Of a stretch of DNA of 64,000 nucleotides, positions 17,644-26,632 are shown in pieces; within the stretch, counting starts at the first letter, position 1, and each line of letters begins with the position of its first letter. The notes beneath the pieces are model-generated. The model worked only from the letters and a program-made list of their open reading frames with translations, was not told the DNA's origin and did not search any database. The position numbers and the translations under genes were made by a program. The DNA lies in assembly GCF_007830495.1 (NCBI RefSeq), contig NZ_VLKW01000006.1, positions 354,842 to 418,841 on the forward strand, written 5' to 3'. Origin of the DNA: Pseudoduganella flava. Lineage in GTDB: Bacteria > Pseudomonadota > Gammaproteobacteria > Burkholderiales > Burkholderiaceae_D.

Positions 17644-18252
17644 ATGAGCATTGAGAAGCAGGTCGATCCCAGCCGGCGAGGTCTGTTAGCAGCTACCTGC
17701 GCCGCCGGCGGCGTAGTAGGACTCAGTACCGCAGGCGTTCTGGTCAGTACGTTTCAACCCTCCGAGCGCGCCAAAGCCGCAGGCGCTCCCGTCGAAGTAG
17801 ACATCTCCACCTTGCAGCCCGGTGAAATGCGCACCGTCGAATGGCGCGGCAAGCCCGTCTGGATCCTGCGCCGCACGCCCGAGATGCTGGCGTCGCTGAA
17901 AAAGACCGATGCCGAAGTGGCGGACCCCAATTCGAAGCGCAATCCGGACGAATTCACCCCCGAGTACTGCGTCAACGAGCACCGCTCGCGCAAACCCGAA
18001 TATTTGATTGCCATCGGCATCTGCACCCACCTCGGCTGTTCTCCGTCCACCAAATTCGTCCCGGGCCCGCAGCCTTCGCTGCCGGACAACTGGACCGGCG
18101 GTTTCCTGTGCCCGTGCCACGGCTCCACGTTCGACCTGGCCGGCCGCGTGTTCAAGAACAAGCCGGCACCCGACAACCTCGTGGTGCCGCGCCATATGTA
18201 CCTGAGCGATACCAAGATCCTGATCGGCAAAGACGAGAAAGGCGAGGCATAA
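17644..18252 (+). CDS. petA: cytochrome bc1 Rieske iron-sulfur subunit
   Basis: 202 residues. A twin-arginine signal/anchor (PSRRGLL, then a hydrophobic helix) precedes the Rieske domain. The cluster ligands are visible in CTHLGC (Cys127, His129, Cys132) and CPCHGS (Cys156, Cys158, His159). It carries electrons from ubiquinol to cytochrome c1 in complex III. It is first in the petABC operon; cytochrome b starts one base after its stop. Confidence 0.97.
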   Translation: MSIEKQVDPSRRGLLAATCAAGGVVGLSTAGVLVSTFQPSERAKAAGAPVEVDISTLQPGEMRTVEWRGKPVWILRRTPEMLASLKKTDAEVADPNSKRNPDEFTPEYCVNEHRSRKPEYLIAIGICTHLGCSPSTKFVPGPQPSLPDNWTGGFLCPCHGSTFDLAGRVFKNKPAPDNLVVPRHMYLSDTKILIGKDEKGEA

Positions 18253-18253
18253 C

Positions 18254-19666
18254 ATGGGCGCATTCAAGGAGACAAAATTTCCGGCCGACGCGCCGGCCGC
18301 GCAAAAAGCCCTGGGCTGGGTCGACGATCGCTTTCCGCTGACGAAGCTGTGGAACGACCAGTGGGGCAAGTACTACGCGCCGAAAAACTTCAACTACTGG
18401 TACATCTTCGGCTCGCTGGCGATGTTCGTGCTGGTGCTGCAGATCGTTACCGGCATCTTCCTGACGATGCACTACAAGCCGGATGCGAACCTGGCGTTCA
18501 ACTCCGTCGAATACATCATGCGCGAAGTGCCGTGGGGCTGGCTGGTGCGCTACATGCACTCGACCGGCGCTTCCGCGTTCTTCATCGTCGTCTACCTGCA
18601 CATGACGCGTGCGCTGATGTACGGCTCGTACCGCAAGCCGCGTGAACTGATCTGGCTGTTCGGCTTCGCGATCTTCCTGTGCCTGATGGCCGAGGCATTC
18701 TTCGGCTACCTGCTGCCGTGGGGCCAGATGTCGTACTGGGGCGCCCAGGTGATCGTCAACCTGTTCGGCGCGATTCCGCTGATCGGCCCCGACCTGTCGC
18801 TGTGGATCCGCGGCGACTACGTCGTCTCCGACGCAACGCTGAACCGCTTCTTCGCGTTCCACGTGATCGCCATTCCGCTGGTGCTGCTGGGCCTGGTGGC
18901 CGCGCACTTGATCGCACTGCACGAAGTGGGTTCGTCGAACCCGGACGGCATCGAAGTGAAGGAAAACCTGGGCCCGGACGGCCACCCGGTCGACTCGATC
19001 CCGTCGCACCCGTACTACACGGTGCACGACATCTTCGGCGTGTCCGTGTTCCTGCTGATCTTCTCGTCCGTCGTGTTCTTCGCGCCGGAAATGGGCGGTT
19101 ACTTCCTCGAGTACAACAACTTCCTGCCGGGCGACCCGCTGAAGACGCCGCTGCACATCGCGCCGACCTGGTACTTCACGCCGTTCTACTCGGTGCTGCG
19201 TGCCACCACCGCCGACTTCATGTGGGTGCTGATGGGTGCCGTGGCCGCGTACGTCGCGTTCCTGTGGCTGAAATCCCGCCTGGCGTTCCGCACCAAGGCG
19301 ATCATCGCCGTGATCGCGCTCGTCGCCATCGTCGGCATGCTGCCGCAGGTGCTCGATGCGAAATTCTGGGGTGTCGTGTTCTTCGGCGGCTCGGTCGTGA
19401 TCCTGGCGTTCCTGCCGTGGCTGGACCACTCGCCGGTGAAGTCGATCCGCTACCGTCCGATGTGGCACAAGTACCTGTACACGCTGCTGGCCATTGCATT
19501 CGTGGCGCTGGGCTACCTGGGCACGCAGCCGCCGTCGCCGATCGGCACGATCGTGTCGCAGGCGGCGACGCTGTACTACTTCGCGTTCTTCCTGCTGATG
19601 CCGTGGTGGAGCACGGCGGGCACCTTCAAGAAGGTTCCCGACCGCGTCACCTTCCACCCGCATTGA
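18254..19666 (+). CDS. petB: cytochrome b of the bc1 complex
   Basis: 470 residues, the size of proteobacterial cytochrome b, with eight or more membrane helices. Landmarks are the haem-ligand histidines in helices B and D (near HSTGASAFF, FHVIAIP), the Qo-site strand around APEMGG, and GYLLPWGQMSYWGAQ. It holds both b haems and the quinone sites of complex III in the inner membrane. It lies between petA and petC. Confidence 0.97.
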   Translation: MGAFKETKFPADAPAAQKALGWVDDRFPLTKLWNDQWGKYYAPKNFNYWYIFGSLAMFVLVLQIVTGIFLTMHYKPDANLAFNSVEYIMREVPWGWLVRYMHSTGASAFFIVVYLHMTRALMYGSYRKPRELIWLFGFAIFLCLMAEAFFGYLLPWGQMSYWGAQVIVNLFGAIPLIGPDLSLWIRGDYVVSDATLNRFFAFHVIAIPLVLLGLVAAHLIALHEVGSSNPDGIEVKENLGPDGHPVDSIPSHPYYTVHDIFGVSVFLLIFSSVVFFAPEMGGYFLEYNNFLPGDPLKTPLHIAPTWYFTPFYSVLRATTADFMWVLMGAVAAYVAFLWLKSRLAFRTKAIIAVIALVAIVGMLPQVLDAKFWGVVFFGGSVVILAFLPWLDHSPVKSIRYRPMWHKYLYTLLAIAFVALGYLGTQPPSPIGTIVSQAATLYYFAFFLLMPWWSTAGTFKKVPDRVTFHPH

Positions 19667-19692
19667 TGCGATTCACTAGCAAAGGACACGAA

Positions 19693-20457
19693 ATGAAATT
19701 CACGAAGAAGTTGTTCGCTGTGCTGGCGCTGCTGCCGGCACTGGCTTTCGCGAGCGAGGGCGGCCATCCGCTCGATCCTGCCCCGGACCGCTCGCACAAT
19801 ATGGCGGCCCTGCAGAACGGTGCGAAGTTGTTCGTCAACTATTGCCTGAACTGCCATAACGCCTCGTCGATGCGCTACAACCGGTTGCGCGACCTGGGCC
19901 TTTCCGAGGACCAGATCAAGAACAACCTGCTGTTCACCGGCGAGAAGGTGGGCGAACTGATGACGACGGCGATGCCGCCCAAGGATGCCAAGGCGTGGTT
20001 CGGCGTCGTGCCGCCGGACCTGTCCGTGATCGCCCGCGCCAAGGCGAGCTCGGCAGGCAGCGGCAGCGACTACCTGTACACCTACCTGCGCACGTTCTAC
20101 CAGGACGAGACGCGCCCGACGGGCTTCAACAACCTGGTCTTGCCGAACGTGGCGATGCCGCACGTGCTGTGGCAGATGCAGGGCGTGCAGCGCGCCAAGT
20201 TCGTCGAAGAGAAGGACCCGCATGACGCGAACAAGACGGTGCACAAGTTCGCCGGCTTCGAGCAGGTGACCCCGGGTACGATGAGCAAGACGGACTTCGA
20301 CACGGCAGTGGCCGACCTGGTCGGCTACATGGAATGGATGGCCGAGCCGGCGCAGCAGACGCGCAAGCGCCTGGGCGTCGTCGTGCTGCTGTTCCTGACG
20401 GTGTTCGCCTTCCTGGCCTGGCGCCTGAACGCATCGTACTGGAAAGAAATCAAATAA
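19693..20457 (+). CDS. petC: cytochrome c1 of the bc1 complex
   Basis: 254 residues. A signal peptide (cleaved near AFASEGG) precedes a c-type haem motif CLNCH (Cys51, Cys54, His55), a periplasmic domain and a C-terminal membrane anchor (VVLLFLTVFAFLAW). It passes electrons from the Rieske protein to soluble cytochrome c. Covalent haem attachment would depend on the ccm operon about 1.5 kb downstream. The AAAGGA ribosome-binding site is good. Confidence 0.97.
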   Translation: MKFTKKLFAVLALLPALAFASEGGHPLDPAPDRSHNMAALQNGAKLFVNYCLNCHNASSMRYNRLRDLGLSEDQIKNNLLFTGEKVGELMTTAMPPKDAKAWFGVVPPDLSVIARAKASSAGSGSDYLYTYLRTFYQDETRPTGFNNLVLPNVAMPHVLWQMQGVQRAKFVEEKDPHDANKTVHKFAGFEQVTPGTMSKTDFDTAVADLVGYMEWMAEPAQQTRKRLGVVVLLFLTVFAFLAWRLNASYWKEIK

Positions 20458-20532
20458 ATTTGCTTTTTGCTGGCCGATTTTGGTAAGGTCAGGATTTTTG
20501 CGCCGTTCCGGCTCGTCCGGGATGGCCCAACT

Positions 20533-20567
20533 GGGGTGAACCGCTTGCGGTCTCGCCCCCTTTGTTT
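20533..20567 (+). terminator. hairpin between petC and sspA
   Basis: GGGGTGAACCGC and GCGGTCTCGCCCC form an imperfect GC-rich stem followed by TTTGTTT. It lies about 75 bases after petC and just before the sspA ribosome-binding site (AAGGA). It could end petABC or attenuate readthrough into sspA. Confidence 0.45.
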
Positions 20568-20583
20568 CTAAGGAACTACCAAA

Positions 20584-21195
20584 ATGATGGTTCTCTACTC
20601 GGGCACCACCTGCCCATTCTCCCAACGCTGCCGCCTGGTCCTGTTCGAAAAAGGCATGGATTTCGAGGTGCGCGACGTCGACCTGTTCAACAAGCCGGAA
20701 GACATCTCGACGATGAACCCGTACGGCCAGGTGCCGATCCTCGTCGAACGTGAATTGATCCTGTACGAATCGAACATCATCAACGAGTACATCGACGAGC
20801 GCTTCCCGCACCCGCAACTGATGCCGGCCGACCCGCTGATGCGCGCGCGTGCCCGCCTGATGCTGTTTAACTTCGAGAAAGAGCTGTTCGTTCATGTTCA
20901 CACGCTGGAAAGCGAGCGCAACAAGACGAACGACAAGAGCCACGACAAGGCACGCGCGGAAATCCGCGATCGCCTGACGACGCTGGCACCGCTGTTCCTG
21001 AAGAACAAGTACATGCTGGGCGACGAGTTCTCGATGCTGGACGTGGCCGTGGCTCCGCTGCTGTGGCGCCTGGATCACTATGGCATCGAGCTGTCGAAGA
21101 CGGCCGCGCCGCTGATGAAGTACGCCGAGCGCATCTTCTCGCGCCCGGCCTACATCGAAGCGCTGACGCCGTCCGAGAAAGTGATGCGCCGCTAA
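20584..21195 (+). CDS. sspA: stringent starvation protein A
   Basis: 203 residues with a GST-like fold: thioredoxin-type N-terminal domain (TTCPFSQRCRLVLFEKG, NPYGQVPIL, YESNIINEYI) and an all-helical C-terminal domain. SspA binds RNA polymerase and modulates sigma70-dependent transcription in stationary phase and under stress. It is paired with sspB downstream, as in many proteobacteria, and follows petABC, a common betaproteobacterial order. Confidence 0.96.
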   Translation: MMVLYSGTTCPFSQRCRLVLFEKGMDFEVRDVDLFNKPEDISTMNPYGQVPILVERELILYESNIINEYIDERFPHPQLMPADPLMRARARLMLFNFEKELFVHVHTLESERNKTNDKSHDKARAEIRDRLTTLAPLFLKNKYMLGDEFSMLDVAVAPLLWRLDHYGIELSKTAAPLMKYAERIFSRPAYIEALTPSEKVMRR

Positions 21196-21221
21196 TCAGC
21201 GCTTCGCGCGTAAGCTAACAC

Positions 21222-21250
21222 CGGCGCCGGTTTTTCCCGGCGCCGTTTTT
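21222..21250 (+). terminator. intrinsic terminator between sspA and sspB
   Basis: A perfect 9-base-pair stem (CGGCGCCGG/CCGGCGCCG) with loop TTTTTC is followed by TTTTT. It ends 13 bases before the sspB ATG, so it probably lowers sspB expression relative to sspA. Confidence 0.85.
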
Positions 21251-21262
21251 ACAAGAAGACTT

Positions 21263-21772
21263 ATGGCAGAGATTTCCACGAAGCCCTATATGCTGCGCGC
21301 CATCTATGAATGGTGCACCGACAGCGGCTATACGCCCTACCTGGCCGTCAAGGTCGACTCCGCGACCCAGGTACCGATGGAATACGTGAAGAAGGGCGAG
21401 ATTGTCCTCAACATCAGCTATGGCGCCACGTCCGGGCTGAAGATGGACAACGACAGCATCCGCTTCCACGCCCGCTTCGGCGGCGTGTCGCGCGAGATCT
21501 TCATCCCCGTCAATAACGTGATGGCGATCTACGCGAACGAGAACGGCCAGGGCATGGCGTTCGAGCCGCTGCTGGGCCAGCACGCGCCGGCCCCGGCACC
21601 CGCACCGGCCCCAGCCGAACCGACGGGCCCGGCGCTGGCCTCCGTGCCGTCGCCCGCCGCCGCGCCCGCACCGGCGCCGCGCGCCGACGACGGCAACGGC
21701 CCCGACGATGGCAATGGTCCGGACGGCGGCCCGAAGAAGGGCGGCCGCCCCACGCTCACGCGGATCAAATAG
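21263..21772 (+). CDS. sspB: ClpXP protease specificity-enhancing factor SspB
   Basis: 169 residues. The first 110 form the substrate-binding domain (STKPYMLRAIYEWC, TPYLAVKVD, ISYGATSGL, FGGVSREIFIPVNNVMAIYA). A long alanine/proline linker follows, and a conserved C-terminal tail (GGRPTLTRIK) docks on the ClpX zinc domain. It delivers ssrA-tagged and other proteins to ClpXP. The ribosome-binding site is weak and a terminator lies just upstream. The Ala-Pro run makes the linker longer than in E. coli. Confidence 0.95.
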   Translation: MAEISTKPYMLRAIYEWCTDSGYTPYLAVKVDSATQVPMEYVKKGEIVLNISYGATSGLKMDNDSIRFHARFGGVSREIFIPVNNVMAIYANENGQGMAFEPLLGQHAPAPAPAPAPAEPTGPALASVPSPAAAPAPAPRADDGNGPDDGNGPDGGPKKGGRPTLTRIK

Positions 21773-21786
21773 CGGGTCAAATAGGA

Positions 21787-21792
21787 TATAAT
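21787..21792 (+). promoter_or_regulatory. -10 box for tRNA-Thr
   Basis: A consensus TATAAT ends 18 bases before the tRNA and lies just after the sspB stop. The -35 region falls in the end of sspB and is not clear. Confidence 0.5.
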
Positions 21793-21810
21793 CGTTACTC
21801 TTCAGATCAC

Positions 21811-21886
21811 GCCGGCTTAGCTCAGTTGGTAGAGCAGTTGATTTGTAATCATCAGGCCGCGGGTTCGATTCCTGCAGCCGGCACCA
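21811..21886 (+). tRNA. tRNA-Thr (anticodon TGT)
   Basis: 76 bases with encoded CCA. Acceptor stem GCCGGCT/AGCCGGC, D-arm GCTC/GAGC, anticodon loop TTTGTAA (anticodon TGT, reads ACA) and T-arm GCGGG/CCTGC all fold. The anticodon stem GTTGA/TCATC carries one U-U mismatch (positions 28/42). It is followed by an intrinsic terminator. Confidence 0.97.
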
Positions 21887-21894
21887 CTGTCATG

Positions 21895-21921
21895 AAGCCC
21901 AGCCCAATGGCTGGGCTTTTT
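21895..21921 (+). terminator. intrinsic terminator after tRNA-Thr
   Basis: AAGCCCAGCC, loop CAAT, GGCTGGGCTT, then a T-run. The 10-base-pair stem begins 9 bases after the tRNA CCA end. Confidence 0.88.
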
Positions 21922-22016
21922 GCTTTCTACACCCTTCCAACCGTAACATGCCTCCCGGCCATACAGTGCTACCATCCCCCCGTCCGTAACTCAACCGTTA
22001 CCCCGAGGGCGTACCT

Positions 22017-22634
22017 ATGGTGCTTCGCTGTGTCGACGTTGCCGGCAGTCGCGGCGGCAATGTGCTGTTTTCCGGCATCGGCTTCGCAGTGGAGCCGGGG
22101 CAGGGCGTGCGCATCCATGGCGACAACGGCAGCGGCAAGACCACACTCTTGCGCATGCTGGCGGGGCTGACGCCGCCGCACGCCGGCGCCGTGCTGTGGG
22201 AAGACGAGGACATCCGCACCGCACGCCAGCGCTACTGCGCCAATCTGCTCTATCTCGGCCACGCGCCAGGCGTCAAGAACGAGCTACTGGCCTGGGAAAA
22301 CCTCGTGTTCATGCAGGGCTTGCGGGGCCGGGCCGCCGAAGACGAAGCCCGCGCCTGCCTCGCCGAAGCGGGCCTGGGCGCGCAGGCGGACTTGCCCGCC
22401 GGTGCGCTGTCGCAAGGCCAGCGCAAGCGGCTCGCACTGGCGCGCCTGCAACTGGCGCACAACCGGCCCATGTGGCTCCTCGATGAACCCTTTGTCGGCC
22501 TGGACCAGGATGCCGTCGCGGCGCTGTGTGACCGCGTCGCCAGTCATCGCAAGGCCGGCGGCATGCTCGTCTATACGACCCACCAGGCGGTCGAGGTGCC
22601 GGATGCGCTCACGCTGCGGCTGGAAGCATGCTGA
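22017..22634 (+). CDS. ccmA: haem exporter ATP-binding protein CcmA
   Basis: 205 residues, a single ABC ATPase domain: Walker A GDNGSGKTT (35-43), signature LSQGQRKRLALARL and Walker B MWLLDEPFVGLD. CcmA with CcmB and CcmC forms the complex that releases haem-loaded CcmE for cytochrome c maturation. It is first of nine ccm genes. Its stop overlaps the ccmB start by 7 bases. A GAGGGCG-like ribosome-binding site precedes the ATG. Confidence 0.96.
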   Translation: MVLRCVDVAGSRGGNVLFSGIGFAVEPGQGVRIHGDNGSGKTTLLRMLAGLTPPHAGAVLWEDEDIRTARQRYCANLLYLGHAPGVKNELLAWENLVFMQGLRGRAAEDEARACLAEAGLGAQADLPAGALSQGQRKRLALARLQLAHNRPMWLLDEPFVGLDQDAVAALCDRVASHRKAGGMLVYTTHQAVEVPDALTLRLEAC

Positions 22635-23296
22635 ACGCGTTCGGCGCGTCGGTCCGCCTGGCCCTGCTGTGCGCGATGCGCCGGCGCGCCGACATGCTGG
22701 CGCCGCTGGCGTTTTTCGTGATGGTGGCGAGCCTGTTCCCGATGGGCGTCGGCACCGATCCCGACCTGCTGCGCAAGATGGCGCCTGGCGTCATCTGGGT
22801 GGCGGCGTTGCTGGCGTCGATGCTGGCGTTGCACCGCATGTTCGAGGCCGACCGGGCCGACGGTACGCTCGAACAGCTGATGCTGGCGCCCGAACCGCCG
22901 GTGGTGGCGGTGGCCGGCAAGATCGCCGCGCACTGGCTGACGTCGGGTCTGCCGCTGGCGCTGGTGGCGCCGCTGCTGGCCTTGCAGTACGGGCTCGATG
23001 TGCCTTCGCTCGGCGTCGTCGTCGCCAGCCTGCTGCTCGGCACCCCGGTGCTGAGCCTGGTCGGCGCCATCGGCGCGGCGCTGGCGCTGGGCACGCGTGG
23101 TGGCAGTGTGCTCGTTGCGCTGATGCTGATGCCGCTCTATATTCCGGTCCTGATCCTCGGCGCCGGCGCCGTGTCGGCGTGCATGGCCGGTATCGGCTTC
23201 AAGGCCCAGCTGCTGCTGCTCGCGGGCCTGTGCTGTTGCGCGGTAGCGCTGGCGCCGTGGGCCGTCACCGCCGCGCTCAAGCTCGCGCTGGAATAG
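22628..23296 (+). CDS. ccmB: haem exporter permease CcmB
   Basis: 222 residues with six predicted membrane helices. The family landmark FEADRADGTLEQLMLAP is present near residues 75-90. It is the membrane partner of CcmA. It overlaps ccmA and is followed after 8 bases (AGGAGGAAGC ribosome-binding site) by ccmC. Confidence 0.95.
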   Translation: MLNAFGASVRLALLCAMRRRADMLAPLAFFVMVASLFPMGVGTDPDLLRKMAPGVIWVAALLASMLALHRMFEADRADGTLEQLMLAPEPPVVAVAGKIAAHWLTSGLPLALVAPLLALQYGLDVPSLGVVVASLLLGTPVLSLVGAIGAALALGTRGGSVLVALMLMPLYIPVLILGAGAVSACMAGIGFKAQLLLLAGLCCCAVALAPWAVTAALKLALE

Positions 23297-23304
23297 GAGG
23301 AAGC

Positions 23305-24063
23305 ATGTCCACGATCCCTACGCCGCCCGCCACGCTGTTCGCCTTTGCTTCGCCGCCCGCGTTTTATGCACTGGCACGCCGCCTGGTCCCGTGGCTGTTT
23401 GCCGTGGCCATCGCCACCGGCGTGGCGGGACTGGGTCTCGGCTTCCTGATCGCGCCGACCGACCACCAGCAGGGCGATGCCTACCGCATCATCTACGTGC
23501 ACGTGCCGGCGGCCTGGATGTCGATGCTGCTGTACCTGGCAATGGCGCTGTGGGCCGGGATCGGCCTTGCCTACAACACGCGCGTGTCGGCGATGATGGC
23601 GGCCGCCATCGCGCCCACTGGCGCGCTGTTCACGTTCCTCGCGCTGTGGACCGGCGCCTTCTGGGGGCGCCCGACCTGGGGGACGTGGTGGGTGTGGGAC
23701 GCGCGCCTGACGTCGGAGCTGATCCTGCTGTTCCTGTACCTGGGCTTCATGGCGCTGCACGCTTCGTTCGATGATGTGCGCCGGGCCGACCGCGCTGCTG
23801 CTATCCTCGCGCTCGTCGGCGTCGTGAACGTGCCCATCATCTACTTCTCGGTACGGTGGTGGAACACGCTGCACCAGGGCGCCTCGATCAAGCTGACGGA
23901 GGCGCCGACGATGGCAGCGCCGATGTTGACGGGCATGCTGTTGATGACGGTGTGCTTCTGGGCGTACGCGGCGGCGATCGTGCTGCGCCGCGCGTGCTGT
24001 CTCGTGCTGGAGCGCGAACGCGGTGCGGCCTGGCTGGCCGCGCTGGAACGGGAGGAACGATGA
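23305..24063 (+). CDS. ccmC: haem-handling protein CcmC
   Basis: 252 residues, six membrane helices and the tryptophan-rich periplasmic motif (WGTWWVWDARLTSELILL) that binds haem and presents it to CcmE. Conserved histidines flank it (YVHVPAAW and NTLHQGAS). The stop overlaps the ccmD start (ATGA). Confidence 0.96.
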   Translation: MSTIPTPPATLFAFASPPAFYALARRLVPWLFAVAIATGVAGLGLGFLIAPTDHQQGDAYRIIYVHVPAAWMSMLLYLAMALWAGIGLAYNTRVSAMMAAAIAPTGALFTFLALWTGAFWGRPTWGTWWVWDARLTSELILLFLYLGFMALHASFDDVRRADRAAAILALVGVVNVPIIYFSVRWWNTLHQGASIKLTEAPTMAAPMLTGMLLMTVCFWAYAAAIVLRRACCLVLERERGAAWLAALEREER

Positions 24064-24212
24064 ACTGGCAGAGCTTCGGCGAGTTCCTGCACATGGGCGG
24101 CTACGCGCTGTACGTGTGGGGCGCGTGCGCGATGGTCGCCGCGGCACTGGCCAGCGAGGTGATGCTGGTGCGCCGGCGCCTGCGGCTGGCCCGTCGCGGG
24201 GCGGCCCGTTGA
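24060..24212 (+). CDS. ccmD: CcmD small membrane protein
   Basis: 50 residues: a short periplasmic N-terminus (FGEFLHMGGYALYVW), one membrane helix and a basic cytoplasmic tail (RRRLRLARRG). CcmD stabilises the CcmABC-CcmE complex. The coding frame overlaps both neighbours (ATGA at the start, TTGA at the end). Confidence 0.93.
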   Translation: MNWQSFGEFLHMGGYALYVWGACAMVAAALASEVMLVRRRLRLARRGAAR

Positions 24213-24661
24213 AGCCGCGCCACCAGCGCCTCGCGCTGATCGGCGGGGCGCTGGCCATGCTCGGTCTCGGCGCGTGGTTCGTGCTGTCCGCATTCCAGAG
24301 CAATCTCGTGTTCTTCTTTACACCCACCCAGGTCAGCCGGGGCGAGGCGCCGCGTGCCGGCGTGTTCCGCGTCGGCGGGATGGTGGAGAAGGGCAGCGTG
24401 CGGCGCGCTGCGGACGGTGTGACCGTCAGCTTCGTCGTCACGGACCTGCAGCGCTCGGTGCCGGTGCGCTACCGCGGCGCGCTGCCGGACCTGTTCAAGG
24501 AGGGCAAGGGCGTCGTCGCGCAGGGCGAGCTGGCGCCGGGGAACGTGTTCGTTGCGCGCGAGGTGCTGGCCAAGCACGACGAGAACTACATGCCGCCGGA
24601 AGCGGCGTACGCGCTGGCGCAGAAGAACAAGGAGCAGGGCGATGCTGCCGGAGCTCGGTAA
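24209..24661 (+). CDS. ccmE: haem chaperone CcmE
   Basis: 150 residues, starting with TTG at 24209 that overlaps the ccmD stop (TTGA). An N-terminal membrane anchor precedes an OB-fold domain. The haem-binding motif HDENY is present (His123, Tyr127). CcmE carries haem from CcmC to the CcmF/H ligase. It overlaps ccmF by 20 bases. No ATG lies near the correct N-terminus, so the TTG start is firm. Confidence 0.95.
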   Translation: MKPRHQRLALIGGALAMLGLGAWFVLSAFQSNLVFFFTPTQVSRGEAPRAGVFRVGGMVEKGSVRRAADGVTVSFVVTDLQRSVPVRYRGALPDLFKEGKGVVAQGELAPGNVFVAREVLAKHDENYMPPEAAYALAQKNKEQGDAAGAR

Positions 24662-26630
24662 CTACGCGCTGATGCTGGCCCTTGCGCTGGCCCTGGTGCA
24701 GGGCGTGCTGCCGCTGGCCGGCGCCGCCCGCGGTGCCGCGCGCTGGATGGCCGTGGCCAGGCCCGCGGCGGGTGCGCAGTTCGTGCTGGTCACACTCGCC
24801 GGCGGCTTGCTGGTGCACGCGTTCGTCGTCAACGATTTCTCCGTGCTGTACGTCGCGCAGAACTCCAATTCGCTGCTGCCGTGGTACTACCGCGTCACCG
24901 CCACGTGGGGCGGCCACGAAGGTTCGCTGCTGCTGTGGACATGGATGCTGTCCGCGTGGACCCTGGCCGTCGCGCTGCGCAGCAGCCAACTGCCCGCCAC
25001 GTTCGTCGCGCGCGTGCTCGGCGTGCTGGGCCTGATCTCGGTCGGCTTCCTGCTGTTCATGCTGCTCACGTCGAACCCGTTCGCGCGGCTCCTGCCCGCG
25101 GCGCTCGATGGCCGCGACCTCAATCCACTGCTGCAGGACGCCGGCATGATCGTCCATCCGCCGCTGCTGTACATGGGGTACGTCGGCTTCTCGGTGGCCT
25201 TCGCGTTTGCCATCGCGGCGCTGCTGGCGGGGCAGCTCGACGCGACGTGGGCGCGCTGGTCGCGGCCGTGGACCCTGCTGGCCTGGAGCTTCCTGACGCT
25301 CGGCATCCTGATGGGCAGCTTCTGGGCTTACTACGAGCTGGGCTGGGGTGGCTGGTGGTTCTGGGATGCCGTGGAAAACGCGTCGTTCATGCCATGGCTC
25401 GTGGGCAGCGCGCTGCTGCATTCGCTGATCGTCAGCGAGAAGCGCGGCACGTTCAAGAACTGGACGGTGCTGCTGGCGATCCTGGCGTTCTCGCTGGCGC
25501 TGCTCGGCACGTTCATCGTGCGCTCCGGCGTGCTGACGTCGGTGCACGCGTTCGCCACCGATCCGCGCCGCGGCACGTTCATCCTCGTGTTCCTCACGCT
25601 CGTCATCGGCTCCTCGCTGCTGCTGTACGCGTGGCGTGCGCCGGCGATCGGCGGCGGCGGCCGGATTGGCCTGTTCTCGCGCGAGGCGCTGCTGTTGACG
25701 AACAATGTGGGGCTCGTCGTCGCCGCGGCCACGGTGCTGCTCGGGACGTTGTATCCGCTCGTCCTCGATGCGCTCAACCTCGGCAAGATCTCGGTCGGGC
25801 CACCGTATTTCGAAGCGGTGTTCGTGCCGTTGATGATTCCCGTTCTGCTGCTTGCCGCGCTGGCGCCGTTCGTGCCGTGGAAGTCGGCGCGGCTGCCGGC
25901 CGTGTTGCGCGAGGTGCGCTGGGTTGCGCTGGCCGCGTTCTTCGCGGCCGTCGCGGGCGGCGTCGCGGCGGGGGCGAAACCGCTCGTCGTGCTGGGGCTC
26001 GCGTGCGCGCTGTGGCTCGTCGCCGGCACGTTGTGGCAGGCGCTTGCGCGCCTCGGCAAGGGGGCGGCCGGGACTTCGCTGGTGCGTCGCGTGACGCGCG
26101 AGCCGCGCAGCTATTGGGGCATGGTGGTGGCGCACGCGGGGCTCGGCATATTCGTGGCGGGCGTCACGCTGGTCAAGGGTTTCGAGGAGGCGCGCGACGT
26201 CAACCTGGGGGCCGGACAGAGCGTCGCGCTGGCCGGCTACACATTCACATTGACCGGCTTGACGAATGCCGATGGACCGAACTACACGGCGGAGCGTGCC
26301 GCGTTCAGCGTGACCAGCGCAGGGCGCGCCATCGCGACGCTGGCACCGGAAAAGCGCTGGTATCCGGTGCAGCAGACGGCCATGACGGAAGCGGCGATCG
26401 ATCGTGGCGCCACGCGCGACCTGTACGTGTCGCTGGGCGAGCGCACGGCGCCAGGCCGCTGGCTCGTGCGCGTGCAGGTGAAGCCGTTCGTCGGCTGGAT
26501 CTGGGCGGGAGCGCTGCTGATCGCGACGGGCGGCTTCCTCGCGGCGGCGGACCGGCGCTACCGGCTGCGCCAGGCGGCAACGCTGCCCGCGGTGGACGTG
26601 CCGGCACCCGCGCTGGCGGCGGGGAGGTGA
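24642..26630 (+). CDS. ccmF: cytochrome c haem lyase subunit CcmF
   Basis: 662 residues with about 14-15 membrane helices. Haem-handling landmarks are WGGHEGSLLLW, HPPLLYMGYVGF, and the WWD motif GWGGWWFWDAVENASFMPW. CcmF with CcmH ligates haem to CXXCH motifs of apocytochromes. It starts within the ccmE end (ribosome-binding site AAGGAG) and is followed 2 bases later by ccmG. Confidence 0.97.
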   Translation: MLPELGNYALMLALALALVQGVLPLAGAARGAARWMAVARPAAGAQFVLVTLAGGLLVHAFVVNDFSVLYVAQNSNSLLPWYYRVTATWGGHEGSLLLWTWMLSAWTLAVALRSSQLPATFVARVLGVLGLISVGFLLFMLLTSNPFARLLPAALDGRDLNPLLQDAGMIVHPPLLYMGYVGFSVAFAFAIAALLAGQLDATWARWSRPWTLLAWSFLTLGILMGSFWAYYELGWGGWWFWDAVENASFMPWLVGSALLHSLIVSEKRGTFKNWTVLLAILAFSLALLGTFIVRSGVLTSVHAFATDPRRGTFILVFLTLVIGSSLLLYAWRAPAIGGGGRIGLFSREALLLTNNVGLVVAAATVLLGTLYPLVLDALNLGKISVGPPYFEAVFVPLMIPVLLLAALAPFVPWKSARLPAVLREVRWVALAAFFAAVAGGVAAGAKPLVVLGLACALWLVAGTLWQALARLGKGAAGTSLVRRVTREPRSYWGMVVAHAGLGIFVAGVTLVKGFEEARDVNLGAGQSVALAGYTFTLTGLTNADGPNYTAERAAFSVTSAGRAIATLAPEKRWYPVQQTAMTEAAIDRGATRDLYVSLGERTAPGRWLVRVQVKPFVGWIWAGALLIATGGFLAAADRRYRLRQAATLPAVDVPAPALAAGR

Positions 26631-26632
26631 CG

